A stretch of 64,000 bases of DNA from the NCBI RefSeq assembly GCF_036711975.1, contig NC_091975.1, positions 2,501 through 66,500 on the forward strand, read 5' to 3'. The DNA is from Onthophagus taurus (taxonomy: Eukaryota; Arthropoda; Insecta; Coleoptera; Scarabaeidae). The position numbers and the translations under genes are program-made. Position 1 is the stretch's first letter, and every line of letters begins with the position of its first letter. This document shows positions 12,201-24,071 of the stretch, piece by piece. Below the pieces are notes generated by a model. It saw nothing but the letters and a program-made list of their open reading frames with translations. It had not been told where the DNA came from and ran no database searches.

Positions 12201-15200
12201 TTTGGCAATTATACTCTGTTTTTAAACCAGGAGGAGTATTTTAAATTTGTCACCAGATTGACCTTGCACGTGATTGGTTGAATGCGAGGAAGGTTCACAC
12301 ACAGGCAATTTTGAATTTGAAGGTTAGGTTATTGACAATTCGACAGTTTCCTGTCATTGTTGTAAATTTTGTGTTCTTAAACCCTTCTTTATTATATTTT
12401 GAAATAAATACACTCATAACTTTAATGTTAATTTGTATGTTTAGTGTTGACGATAACAAACGAAAATAAATACAATAATAAGTAAATAAATAAATAATAA
12501 TAATTATTAATTTAAATTTACCGCCAAAATATCTAGTGATATTTTCTGGTGATTTTTCCTAGTGTAAATCTGACTTTCGCGTTTACTCCTCCTGGTTTAA
12601 AAACAGAGTATAGATATAATAACAGTTATAGTTAGATTGTTGTAAATATGTATTGCTAAAAATCAAATATACTTCAAATATTACTAATACCAACTTTAAA
12701 AAATTTAAACACAAAATTCATAAATAAGAATGTCAAATTAAAAAAAAATTGGCTTTCAGTTTAAAAAACCGTTTAATATTTTTTTTTGTTAATAATGGCA
12801 GGACGTGGTTTAGAGATACATAAAGAATTTGCTTTAAAAGGAGCAGTAGAAAAAGAAGATCGTTTAAGATTGGCGTGGTTTCGAAAAAATGAGGAGAAGC
12901 TGACGGAATCTGCAAACGCGCCATTACAGCGTCAAGTTCCGGCGGAACTTAAAGAAGATTTACGAAACCATCGAAGAGAATATCATAACAATAAAGAGTT
13001 CCGGCCGAAAGTTCATATTGGAGATCCGGATCCACCTTTGGTTGATCCAAACGCTTTTTACCACGTTATGAAACCAATCGATCCCGCCGTTGTAAAATTA
13101 CTGTATGGTAGTGGAAGATATAATCGAATTGCTTATTTAAAGGAAAGAGTAAAAACAATTCCGGATAAACGTTTTTATTTACCGGAAACGACAAATTTTA
13201 CTTACGGTTGGAATATGTGGGAATGTGCGAAAGATAAACCTAATTATGGATTTGGAAGGTGTCAAGTTATTAGGGATTCCTTTTACAGGAGATTTAACGT
13301 TGGAAAAGATCCCGATTGGTACACTTATCCTGCTAAATTAAGTCCAACTGTTTGTAATTAATTTACCTTGGAAGCTTCTTGGATGGTTTTGAAGGAGTTT
13401 TGTATTAAAAATTGATTCTTCCCTAAAAAGGTTTCTTCATCTTGGATCGGTTCATAATCAAAAATTTGTTGCGAATAATTTGGAGGATTTAAATGAATAA
13501 ATTTCCCTAAAAAAAATTACTTTTAATTAATAAAAAAAGAAATTTAATTGTTAAGCTTTACCATCATCTTCTTGAGATGGTCTCGTAAATCTCTTTCGTA
13601 ATAGCGTCGTTTCTTTTAACATAACCCTTATTAATCTTCTAAACTCATGAATTCTAGTTGCATCTTTAACAAAAGGTTCAGATTTCTCTTTTACATCATC
13701 TATTAAACCAAAAAGCGATTTCCGGTGACATTTCAATAAATAAGCTTCTCTTCCAATATCAGAATGAACTTCTTTGTGAGTATTTACCATTAGGTCGTAG
13801 TATTCAAGTTCAATTCGGTATTTTTCTAACCTAATTTTAAAAATTATTTTAACTTAATTTAAATTATAATTAAAATCGTACATTTTACTCGTCGCCGTTT
13901 GAATGGAATTAACTCGTGATAAACATTTATGTAATATTCCCGAGCTTTTCTTAAAAACACCTTTTAATTTCTTTTTAAATCCTTTTTCTAATTTACTCAA
14001 AGCAGATGCGGCGGTTTTAACTTCTTCCGGGTGAAAATTACCGTAGTTTTCAAACGTTTTCATTGAAGATATAAAAGTGAAATTTGATTTTAAAATTATT
14101 CCAATTTGATCTTTACATTTTGTATGAAAAGTTTCATCTAACTCTTTTAAAGTTTTGGTACATTTTTCGGTTAGACCATTATATACAACAATTTCTCCTA
14201 AAATTTGGCGACTATTTTTAGCCTCAGGTAATTTTAATTGTGTTGTTTTGGATTTTTCGGTGAAATCATCAACTTCTTTATCGTAATTTTCTTGGTAAGT
14301 ATTGAAAAATGTGGAAAAATTATCAATTTGTTTTGTAATTCCTGCTGTATGACTTTCAAATCTTTGAGTGTGTTCTTTTAATTCAGCTAATCTTACGTTA
14401 TATAACACCGGTTGTAGCCTGTTGTATCTACTTTTATGTATTATATTCTGCGAAATATTTTTGCGTAAATTAAACTTTTCGCGTTCTTGTTCAATCCAAA
14501 GTCTCGACGCTTTACTACATTCTTCATCGCAATAATTAAGATATGCCTCTATCGTTGAGTACAACCTAAAATTTAAATCACAATTTTAATTAATCACTTA
14601 AATTTGATTATTTACTTCGATCTCCAAGCTTTTATATCCAAAAATTCGTTTTCGTATAAATCAAGTTCATCTTGCATCACGCTAATTCTGTCAAACTCAT
14701 CATTTTCTATCTCTTCTTCTTCTTCATTAGCTCGAAATGATTCGTTAACGGTCAAAAAATTAATTAACTCTGCTTTATGTAGTTCACCTTCAACGGTTAC
14801 CAACTTCAACAATTTATCTTCCATAACTTTTGATTCTTTTTCATAATTTGCGTTGTACATTTCATTGATGGTGTCTAAGCTTTTCTTAAACATTGCTATA
14901 CTTAAATTTAAATTTTCTTCGCATGGTTCTTGTCTTAACACATCCAAAGTTACATTTATATTTGCTTCCTCATTCTAAAAAAATTAATAAACTTGAACTG
15001 AATTTATTAATTGTTTTTAATCTTACTGAAAGATCTAAATAACTATTATCGGTGCATTTTCGGACATCTTTTACAACTAAACTTTGAGCTTCGTTCATTC
15101 TAAGAACATGAGCTTCCCATAAATTAGCAAAGGTGTTTAAAAACATAAAGGTAAGTTGAAGTTCTTTATGGAGTTCACTGGAAATAGCATCCCACATCGC

Positions 15201-16587
15201 TTGGAGTTTTTGAAGCATTTTTTGAAATTTTTTACCCATCTCGGCTATTGATGGGCAATAAATTTCCGGTGTAAAGATGTCTTCGGTTTTCGGATTATTA
15301 CCGACTACCCCCAATTTTAGTATTTTCTCGGCGATTTCTTTCAAATCGGCAAAATAACTTTTAAAAACTGTTTGAATAGCCGTTCTAAAACTTTTTATTA
15401 TATCTCTTGCACACCAATCTAAAAATAACAATGTAATTCTAACAAAAAAGAATTTCATTTTTACCAATTTGTTGTACAACAATTTGTACTTGATTAATCC
15501 AATCGTGTAATTCGCCCAAATCTAAATCGGTTAACTTGGTTCTTTTTAATAAATCGATTAATCTAGGATCTAATCGATACTTAGATTTCGTAGCTTCGAA
15601 AGTCTCGCCGAAAAGATTTTCTTCGCTAGAAAAGAAAAATTAATAAAGAATTTAAATTAAATTTTTAATCACTTCTTACTTTAATATTGTAAAAGCTGTC
15701 AATTTAATATAATTAATCCAATTCAATTTAATCATTTCGATTTCTTGTAATCTCATCCTAGTTTCGTTCTCTACATTTAAACTAAGCTTTAAATACAAAT
15801 TTTGATACGATCTTAAATTATTCAAAGTGATCTCGTTAACATCTTGAATTTCCTGTACGAAAAACTCTTGTATTTCAAACGGAGTTTTATAACAAATCTC
15901 ATTCAATCTTAAATAAGCAACTTGAAGAAACGTTTTGAATTCTTCGATTCTTTGATTTTCGCGTAATTTTAATTTGTCGATTAAAACAACAACTTTTTCA
16001 CTTTCCAGTTTGTAAGTTTCCATTAATCCTTCGATGGCTTTATCAAAATGTTCTTGTTTTAAACATTGTTCGTTGTGAAAAGCAGCCCGTAAATTCGATA
16101 ATGACTCATCCATATTTATTAACGAAGTTTCGAAATTCTTTTGGTATATATCTCCTAATAATCTTATTTCATCTTCTACGTTTGAATTAACATTAGCCAT
16201 TTTCTCCCTCATCGTATCTAAAGTTGCTTCATGATCAGCTTCTTTCTTTATTAAAAGTTGATGGATTATTTTTGATTTCTTTTTGTTAACAACCCAATCC
16301 GATGGTAATCCTTTTATTATATCTTTCGTATCATCTTTTTTTGATCCCACTGCAATCGGTGGTAATTTTAAACAGTTTGAATTAATTTGTTTATGCGATA
16401 AGCAATGTTGTTGAATATTCTTTCTACGCAAAATGAGGCTGTCTTTTATTGCTGCGATCGTACGACCTCCTTCGGAATCTTCAGTTAAGGTTTCATCAAT
16501 TGAATAATCGCTGTTTTCGGTTCCCTCTTCTTCTTGGACTTCATTTTGATCTAATGAAGAAGCAACGTTAAATCGAGAAGAGAGCAT
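9254..16587 (-). CDS. Long coiled-coil protein, CCDC180-like
   Basis: Nine exons join in phase: 15680-16587, 15465-15625, 15027-15418, 14616-14974, 13882-14565, 13562-13830, 13367-13506, 9832-10275 and 9254-9778. They give 1293 aa. The protein is almost wholly charged helix with heptad-like spacing, has no membrane segment and no signal peptide. The N-terminal part (DSSEGGRT-type acidic leader, then SDWVVNKKKSKIIHQLL) and the overall size and layout resemble CCDC180, a DUF4455/DUF4456 protein found in animals with motile cilia. I infer an axonemal or sperm-related role, which the family does not prove. Intron 7 (10276-13366) is unusually large; it contains a satellite, two inverted-repeat elements and a nested plus-strand gene. 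Confidence 0.75.
10565..10964. mobile_element. 400-bp inverted-repeat DNA element, copy 1
   Basis: The ends are near-perfect inverted repeats of about 29 bp; the left end starts TATACTCTGTTTTTAAACC and the right end mirrors it. The interior does not code. An almost identical copy in the same orientation lies at 12210-12612. The TA or TATA at both borders suggests a TA-targeting transposase supplied in trans. The few differences between copies imply recent spread or a segmental duplication. Confidence 0.85.
10965..11065. repeat. Dispersed TAGTTCTAG-type repeat, partial copy
   Basis: The words GTTAGTTCTAGTTTTAATTG, a CAGTGCTAA stretch and TCGGGTTTAG follow the first inverted-repeat element. 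The same words, in related order, occur near 33.5, 49.4 and 60.5-61.0 kb. It is a member of a dispersed family whose ends are not yet clear. Confidence 0.6.
11066..12209. repeat. Satellite with ~122-bp monomers and ~489-bp higher-order unit
   Basis: Monomers of about 122 bp share AAGGTTAGTTTTGTTTAC and ATTATAGCGTGAAG. Monomer starts fall near 11167, 11287, 11410, 11533, 11655, 11777, 11899, 12022 and 12143. Variant marks (TTCGG versus GAGGT; CCATGAAG versus CCTTGAAG; GTATTC versus GTTTTC) recur every fourth monomer, giving two successive copies of a roughly 489-bp higher-order unit. Each monomer also contains two or three short sub-repeats around GGCAATTATAGCGTGAAG. Confidence 0.93.
12210..12612. 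mobile_element. 400-bp inverted-repeat DNA element, copy 2
   Basis: This is a near-identical direct copy of 10565-10964 with the same inverted ends. Its left border lies inside a satellite monomer (GGCAATTATA), which suggests insertion at a TATA in the array. It closes the satellite block on the side of the nested gene. Confidence 0.85.
12795..13361 (+). CDS. Nested single-exon gene, 188-aa protein of unknown function
   Basis: This intronless frame lies wholly inside intron 7 of the CCDC180-like gene on the other strand; its stop is 5 bp from the host exon at 13367. The protein begins MAGRGLEIHKEFALKG, is basic, and is rich in Tyr, Pro, Asn and Arg with no signal peptide or membrane segment. 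Its centre has HIGDPDPPLVDPNAFYHVM and its end YTYPAKLSPTVCN. Such short Pro/Tyr/Trp-rich proteins with extended loops recall sperm or cilium microtubule-inner proteins. With a host gene of the CCDC180 type this suggests a testis or cilium role, but I do not recognise the family. The start is the second in-frame ATG-like start, chosen because an A precedes it at -3. Confidence 0.75.
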   Translation: MAGRGLEIHKEFALKGAVEKEDRLRLAWFRKNEEKLTESANAPLQRQVPAELKEDLRNHRREYHNNKEFRPKVHIGDPDPPLVDPNAFYHVMKPIDPAVVKLLYGSGRYNRIAYLKERVKTIPDKRFYLPETTNFTYGWNMWECAKDKPNYGFGRCQVIRDSFYRRFNVGKDPDWYTYPAKLSPTVCN

Positions 16588-16916
16588 AAGAAGTTAAATA
16601 AGGTTTTAATTTATATTTGTCAACTTATTTTTGACATTAAATTGTGGGGTAATTGCAAATTGCAACTTTGGTACCCAAGGTTTTTACAAAATACACCTAT
16701 AGTTCGTTTTTTTTTCTATAATACTTGTCAAGGTAAATTTCAAAACACAAATAAGTATTTAAGGTATATGTAAGGTATTTGTCAAATTTGTAATAAATAA
16801 AATTGTAATAAAATAACAGTAAAAATAAATAAATACGTTTATTTTTCTTGCAACAAAATTCATAAATAAATAAAACAACAATACTTAAAGTCTAAAAACA
16901 TTTTGCTTAATCCTTA
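16588..16916. other. Short intergenic region
   Basis: It holds the upstream DNA of the CCDC180-like gene and the 3' end of the Gln-rich secreted gene, both on the minus strand. AATAAA words near 16795-16865 could serve the latter. Nothing else is visible. Confidence 0.6.
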
Positions 16917-18524
16917 TTAACTCCTAATTTTCTTTCTTTTCCCAAAACTGGGATGTCGTTGAAAATGTTCTACACCATCATCTTGTAAATTTTCTCCAAA
17001 TTCCCGTTTATCCTCCAATTGATCATTTCCGCCACTTTTTTGATTATCTTCATTCTCATCGAACCGTTCATTATCAGGAACATAAATTGAAATCGGAACG
17101 GAATTAGTGGTTTCGACGTTCTTATCGTTAACATTGTTTACAACTTTCCCGGCTTCTTGAAGATTTAAAATCGACTCAGCCCCTTTTACATCTAATTTAG
17201 TCGAAATCTTAGGAAAATAAACATCCAAACTTTGTTTCAATTCCGGTTCAACTTTGTTATTATTCGAAATGACCTCGCTTCTCGTATCAAAGAAATGTTG
17301 CACAAATTGAGCCTGCGCCAACGCTTCACCATCATCATAAGCCGGTTTTACACTGTAATCGGCAGTCACTTTAGTCATTTGACTCATTTGATTTTGATTC
17401 CTTTGGTCGTCTAAGTCAAAAATTTGAAATTGTGGTTGTTTTTTGAAGTTTTGAGGGGAATTTCTCGGGAAGTTTGTTACATATTGAACGGGAACGTAAG
17501 CTTCTAACGGTTGCTGTTGACTCGGAAAGTTATTTAAGAGTTTATAAAACTCTTGAGTTGTCATTTGAGTCGGGTTGGGTTGACTCGTTGGTTCTTGAAC
17601 GATTTGGGGTTGTTGGGAAAACTGAACTTGGGGCGAAACTAAAAATTCGGCGTGTGGTTGTTGATTTGAATCGGAATTAAAAAAAACTTGATTCGTTGAT
17701 TCAGTTACTTGGTATTGATGACTTTTTTGAATGTGTTTATCGTTGTGATGTTTCCCATGATGATATAGCTTTTGAACTTGATGTGCTGCCTGATTTTGTT
17801 GATCGTTAAAATTAAACTGAAGGTTTTGGTGGGGGGCCGTGTAAGCTTGTGCAAACGGTTTTAATTCGTCGACGTGTTTTGGTCTATCGGCCAAACTTAA
17901 ATTAGGTGCTGGAATCGTGTGGATTGGGCCTTTTTCGTCTAATTGCTTGATCGTGTTTGGGTGGTTATTAGGAATACTGTTTGTTTGCAGATGGAAATCA
18001 TATTCTGGTAAATTTATTGCAGGGGAGGACAAAAATGGTTTATCCGTTGTTAAAATTTTCATTTGTGACATTTGATTCGGCCAAGAACTTCTTATTGGTG
18101 GTGGTGGTGGTGGATGTCTTCCAATTTGAGACTGAGGGGGACCAAGCGGTTGTTTATTTTTAAATTTTTGGCTATTTTGAGGAATATGAAGTGGAATCGG
18201 TCTGGGACCTCTTTGTTGTTGTAATGATTGTTGAATCGTTTGTTGCATTGATTGCTGCATTGATTGCTGCAATGATTGTTGCATTGACTGTTGTATTGAA
18301 GGAATCGATTGAATCGGTCGATTTTGATGGTTCATGTGCCATTTCTTTTGATTCATTGGATATTGTTGCATTTGATTACGAGGGGGTTGCGGTCTTAATC
18401 CTCTTCGATAATTTGCATTTGTGGATTTTAATTTTAAGCACCATATTGATATTAAAAGAATTAATGTGATCTAGAAAATTTTTCTTTTAATAAAGTAAGA
18501 AAGTTTCAAAGTTATTACCTTCAT
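16917..18524 (-). CDS. Secreted Gln/Pro-rich low-complexity protein
   Basis: Exon 1 codes only Met-Lys (18519-18524) and exon 2 covers 16917-18470; together they give 519 aa. The splice restores a signal peptide (MKITLILLISIWCLKLKSTNA), which the second exon alone would miss. Residues about 50-85 are a run of Q-Q-S/M units. The rest is rich in Gln, Asn, Pro and His with few cysteines, and the protein ends in a basic cluster (GKRKKIRS). A signal peptide plus a Q-rich disordered body fits an extracellular matrix, cuticle, egg-shell or glue component. No known domain is seen and the family is not recognised. A TATA box sits about 150 bp upstream of the ATG. Confidence 0.75.
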
Positions 18525-20468
18525 CTTATTTAATATTTAAGATAAACCAACGGAGTCACATTCACTTTAAATCCTCACTCTCTCAAAGAACTTTTCTTAA
18601 AAAATTTTTCTATGTTGTATTGGTTCTGAACCGACCGCACATAGTAAACTAAACAAATAGGTCAGTCTTCGGACTTATATAGTAGCTTTTCTCTCTTCGC
18701 CGGTTAACAGAAAGAAAAAAGCGTCGGTAAAGAAACAAGAAACGCGTCGTGGACGTTGCAGGCGTCGAAAACCATGAATTATTTAGTCGCGTTTCTAAAC
18801 TCTTTATCTCTAACGCGTTTTTTTTATTAAAAATTGTTTTCTTCGTTTCATACAAAAATTTCCACTTCATTTATTTATTTTTTATCTTCACCTGTTTATG
18901 CTGACCGTGACCTAAAAAACATTCCGCAAGCATCACAAGGACGTTCAAGGTACTCGAGAAAGAGGCTCATTTTAAGTCATTTTACGTTTACAGCTGAAAG
19001 CGGTAGCTGAAGAATAAAAAAATCCGTGCATATTAACGAGGAAAGTGAGATCAACATTAATTTTCTCCTTTTAAATCTCTCTTCTCAATTATTTGAAATA
19101 AATAAATTATCAACGATCTTCATTCGGTCTAATAATTGCGCGAAAAAACACAATTTTCTTTTTAATTTCTCTATGAGTGTAAAAAGAAATAATTGTAATG
19201 AATCGTATGAAAGAATAACCAATTAGAAACACGGCGATGAGATTGAAAAATCTTTATCTCAACTTTCGATCGTTTACTTTTAACGTTTCATTAAGTTTAG
19301 AACAATCTTTTTTTGCCATTAAATAAATTTAAATTCTTCAACACAAAATTGCTTCGTATTTAATTGAAATTTCCATACTAATTCTACACCACGTCTTTTT
19401 TACTGGAAATGAAAAAAAGTTTAAATTATAGTATCACGAAACCGTATGTGATCACGACAATTTCAAGTAAAATAGAGAAAGAGCTTTCACCGAGTATGTT
19501 GTAAAGTTCCCCACGGTTTGAGTTTATGTAAAAATGACCGTGTTTGATTTAAAAGCTTCCCCGTGGAAAATGTGGATGATCTGAACCCGGTTTCGTAAAC
19601 TTTCTTAAAATGTATGTATATATAATTGCAATCGCGACCTTTACTTTCCCATCAAAGTGAAAGTAACGCGGAATGTGCATTTTTATACCAAACAAAACGG
19701 AATTAAACTTGTTTTTCGATCCTTTTAATCAAGAGATTTTTGGATTGCGTGGACATAGAGAAAAATCCTCTGTTCTCCAATAGAAAAAAACGCTCTCTCG
19801 TCTGTTCTTCGTCGCCGGAACCAGATTCGAAAACGTTCTTATACGAGGAAGGAAGAAGGCGGCGTCGTCACCGATTGAGGTTTCTAGCACAGGCCGCAGC
19901 GCCAGAACGTTTTTCAAAAAGAAATCTCCAGATCACCTTTTTATTCTGTCACTTCGTTTAATTACAGCCGAAAAGTTCTGCGTAGAGACATTCCCAGACG
20001 ATGTCGGGGCATCGTTCCATGTCTAAATCGACCCCAAAAAAATCTTTACGTAAAAACTAATTTTATATATTTAAATTTTGTTAAGCTGATTTTTTTATGT
20101 TGAATCAAATAAAATTAACAAAATACCTTTTAATTTGTATCAAATGATCAATATAAAAATTACACAAAAATAATTTATAATAGTTAGGCAACCAACTTTT
20201 CTCTAAACTATTAAACTATTAATAGCAATTCAATTTAAAATATAAAAAAAAACTTAATATTATCGATAAATAAACAAACCAAGTTATATTGAGTTTTATT
20301 TCAATTAAATTAAATTTAACAATAACTTATAATTTTGTAATTTATTTTTTTCAAGTTGTGCTCCTATTTCTCTCTCTTATTGATTTTCTCAACATAACCT
20401 CAACCGCTTGTTGTTTCTAGTACTTCAAACGCTGATAAAAAAATACTTAATTATTAATTTTCTTTAGT
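18525..20468. other. Intergenic region between the Gln-rich gene and ILF2
   Basis: Divergent upstream DNA. Short frames here, such as an Arg-rich one at 19740-19961, lack family resemblance. The TTTAG just before the ILF2 start looks like a 3' splice site, so a non-coding first exon of ILF2 may lie in this stretch. No other feature is supported. Confidence 0.55.
18674..18681 (-). promoter_or_regulatory. TATA box of the Gln-rich secreted gene
   Basis: TATATAAG on the minus strand would start transcription near 18645, leaving a 5' leader of about 120 nt before the ATG at 18524. TATA promoters are typical of tissue-restricted, strongly expressed secreted proteins in insects. This is a sequence match with no transcript support. 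Confidence 0.5.
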
Positions 20469-21726
<1,258 letters not shown>

Positions 21727-21879
21727 AATTTGATTTTATAATTTTTTTTTTTAATTTCAAATTCAGGATGTATTTTTGTAATTTAATTAATTAATTTAAA
21801 TTGATTTCACTTTGATAATACAATAAATGATTAATTATCTAATTTTATTTATTTATCTAACAATTTTCAAAAAAACAAT

Positions 21880-22857
21880 TTATAAGCATGGATTATGTTT
21901 TGATTCAAAATGATCACAAAAAATCTTCGATTTTTGATCATCTGGAATCCGAAATAATTTTCCAGTAGAATTACAAACACAAACTTTATACTGATTAGTT
22001 GTAACACCTTCTCTTTTCATAGCAATGGGAATTTTCTTCATGTCTAAGCGAATTCCTTCTGCAGCATCAAGAACGATATTTCCATTAATACTCTTCAAAT
22101 AAATATCTTGATCGGCTTTCCAAATAAATTCTTTGCCCTCCATATGAGTTCCTTCAGATCCTTTTAAAGAAACACTTCGTCCTTCGACTTCCAATTTTTT
22201 ATCAACCGAACTAGAAACGCGATTCGTTTGAACGTATTCGGTTTTTAAATTTTTAATTGGTTTTACAATGTTGATTTGAGGAAAATCGGTTGAAAAGACG
22301 ACTTTCCCTTCGCGATTTTTAACCTCAAAGTTGTTTATTGAATAAAACCCGGTTAAATTCTCCTTCATTTCTAATTTTTTGCTTGCTCTTGAGTTTGGAT
22401 TTAAGTTTAAAGTAACCAAAATCGATCCATTATCGCCGATTATTTCAATCGGAACATCCGAAAATCCTTCTATTTTCCCATCGCGCTTATTAACGTATCC
22501 TAAATCGGTGTCACCATAGAATTTTATTGATGATTCTAAAGGCACCAATTCTAAACTTTCCATTCCTTGACCCAATCTTAAAACGCCCAAAATTATGCTG
22601 GTTAAAACTAAATTTCCAACGGCTAAGATAAAAATCAATGCTATTAGCGTCCAAAAAGCAAACGTTTTTCGACCTCTAATTCCTGTTTTGTGGAGATATT
22701 GCTCATGAACGGGAACATATCCCGCTTTAAAATTGTTATTGTGATGTTTCGAAACGCTTCTTTTCAACAAAGATTTTTCACGCATTCCCAACGAATCCAT
22801 TTCTTCCGAATAATGGTCAGAAATTGGTGAAGATGTTTCAAAATGTCTCTCAGTCAT
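21880..22857 (-). CDS. SGCB: Beta-sarcoglycan
   Basis: A single exon codes 325 aa, close to the usual 318 of vertebrates. The protein is type II: a cytoplasmic N-terminus of about 65 residues, one membrane segment near 68-92 (TLIALIFILAVGNLVLTSII), then an extracellular domain. The C-terminus carries the sarcoglycan cysteine cluster (VCVCNSTGKLF and IFCDHFESKHNPC) after the conserved KREGVTTNQYKV. It belongs to the dystrophin-associated complex of the muscle membrane, where it pairs with gamma/delta sarcoglycan. It starts 127 bp from a plus-strand small gene, suggesting a shared promoter. Confidence 0.93.
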   Translation of the reverse strand: MTERHFETSSPISDHYSEEMDSLGMREKSLLKRSVSKHHNNNFKAGYVPVHEQYLHKTGIRGRKTFAFWTLIALIFILAVGNLVLTSIILGVLRLGQGMESLELVPLESSIKFYGDTDLGYVNKRDGKIEGFSDVPIEIIGDNGSILVTLNLNPNSRASKKLEMKENLTGFYSINNFEVKNREGKVVFSTDFPQINIVKPIKNLKTEYVQTNRVSSSVDKKLEVEGRSVSLKGSEGTHMEGKEFIWKADQDIYLKSINGNIVLDAAEGIRLDMKKIPIAMKREGVTTNQYKVCVCNSTGKLFRIPDDQKSKIFCDHFESKHNPCL

Positions 22858-22984
22858 TTTAACCTTTAAACACTTGCTAAATTTATGATTTTTAGTCTTA
22901 AAACTTGGGCGTCTAAACGATTACTGAGACGACGCGACGTCGACGTCGGGACGCTGACCTTAAAACCGATAAAATGCGCCAATT

Positions 22985-23278
22985 TTGAAATCAAATCCTT
23001 TTTTTATTTATAACCTACCAAAACAACATTCTCTCAGTTATAAAATCCGTCCTAATGCAAATTTATCTACAAAAAAAGACAATTTATCTGAGCAATCAAT
23101 TTTTGGACATGTATATTCCTTTCATCCCAACAGAGTGTGCAACGAAGAAAATCATAAAGGTGTATTAACGTTTTTCATTGAAACCGAACCGAAATATTTA
23201 AAATTGATTAATAACCAAAAAAAAAAATTAAAAAGGGAAGTTAAAGAGTTAGTTGAGATACCAACATTAAAAACATAA
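22985..23278 (+). CDS. Small basic protein of unknown function (97 aa)
   Basis: An intronless frame opens 127 bp from the divergent beta-sarcoglycan start and ends just before an AATAAA. It is Lys/Asn-rich with a basic C-terminal helix (NNQKKKLKREVKEL). There is no signal peptide, membrane segment or known domain. The bidirectional position and downstream poly(A) signal favour a real gene, but it is short and unrecognised. It could also be a chance frame in AT-rich DNA. Confidence 0.45.
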   Translation: MKSNPFFIYNLPKQHSLSYKIRPNANLSTKKDNLSEQSIFGHVYSFHPNRVCNEENHKGVLTFFIETEPKYLKLINNQKKKLKREVKELVEIPTLKT

Positions 23279-23502
23279 AAAAATAAAGGCAAATTTTTAT
23301 TTTTTAAACGTAATCATAAATCATCATAATTAAATTTTAATTGTTTTGGCTATGTTTATTTAATTAATTTTATTATTTAATAATTATTTAAGAAATAAAT
23401 GGAAATAAATAAAAATCGGAAACGATGCTGCCCAATGCTGCCATCTACCTTGACAACCATCAAAATTTGTGGTTATATTTTTTTCTTTACCAAATTTTAA
23501 AA

Positions 23503-23911
23503 ATGTTGGCCTCTCGGGGGGCACAAATTCTAAAACTTGGTAAATTATTAGTGTTGAAACCGGGGAATTTCACCCAAGCAGTCCGACACGGTCACGGCCA
23601 GTATGTATAACCCCAAAATTTTATTAACTTCGATTACATAACCCTAAATTGATTAATTTTACGTTTTTAGATGGGTTTATCGTACAACAAACCCCCACAT
23701 TGATAAACGACTTATTATTTGCTCCCAGGCAATCATGGGCTTTGCCTGGTGGTGGATGTTGTGGCACATCGTTACTGAACCGGGACATATTTTGGTATGG
23801 AAATTATTGTTTTAACGGTTCATTTTCAAATGGATTATTTTTTAGGGCGAGTTTGAGTATCCTGATGCTAATAAATGGACCGACGAGGAATTAGGGATTC
23901 CATCTGATTAA
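23503..23911 (+). CDS. NDUFB2: NADH dehydrogenase 1 beta subcomplex subunit 2
   Basis: Three exons (23503-23600, 23671-23794, 23846-23911) give 95 aa. The N-terminal 30 residues are basic and import-like. One membrane segment is Trp-rich (MGFAWWWMLWHIVTE). The signature ending is FEYPDANKWTDEELGIP. It is an accessory subunit of the membrane arm of mitochondrial complex I. Another beta subunit, NDUFB3, starts 416 bp downstream in the same direction, inside the aldehyde dehydrogenase gene. Confidence 0.93.
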
Positions 23912-24071
23912 TTTTGAGAGTAAAAATATTAAAATGTAGAGTGATTTATTAATATAATATTGAAACAGGAGTTTGGGTTTTCATCTTAAAAGAAAATAGA
24001 ATTTCGTGCAAATATAAAGTGTTTTATTTGTGATTTATGATATGTGAATACACAAAATAAGTTTTAAATGA

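Noticed and set aside
12278-12469. 63-codon frame inside the 400-bp element
   Set aside because: It lies within a non-coding inverted-repeat element and has no transposase resemblance.
19740-19961. 73-codon Arg-rich plus frame
   Set aside because: Low-complexity, no homology I can see and no splice or poly(A) context.
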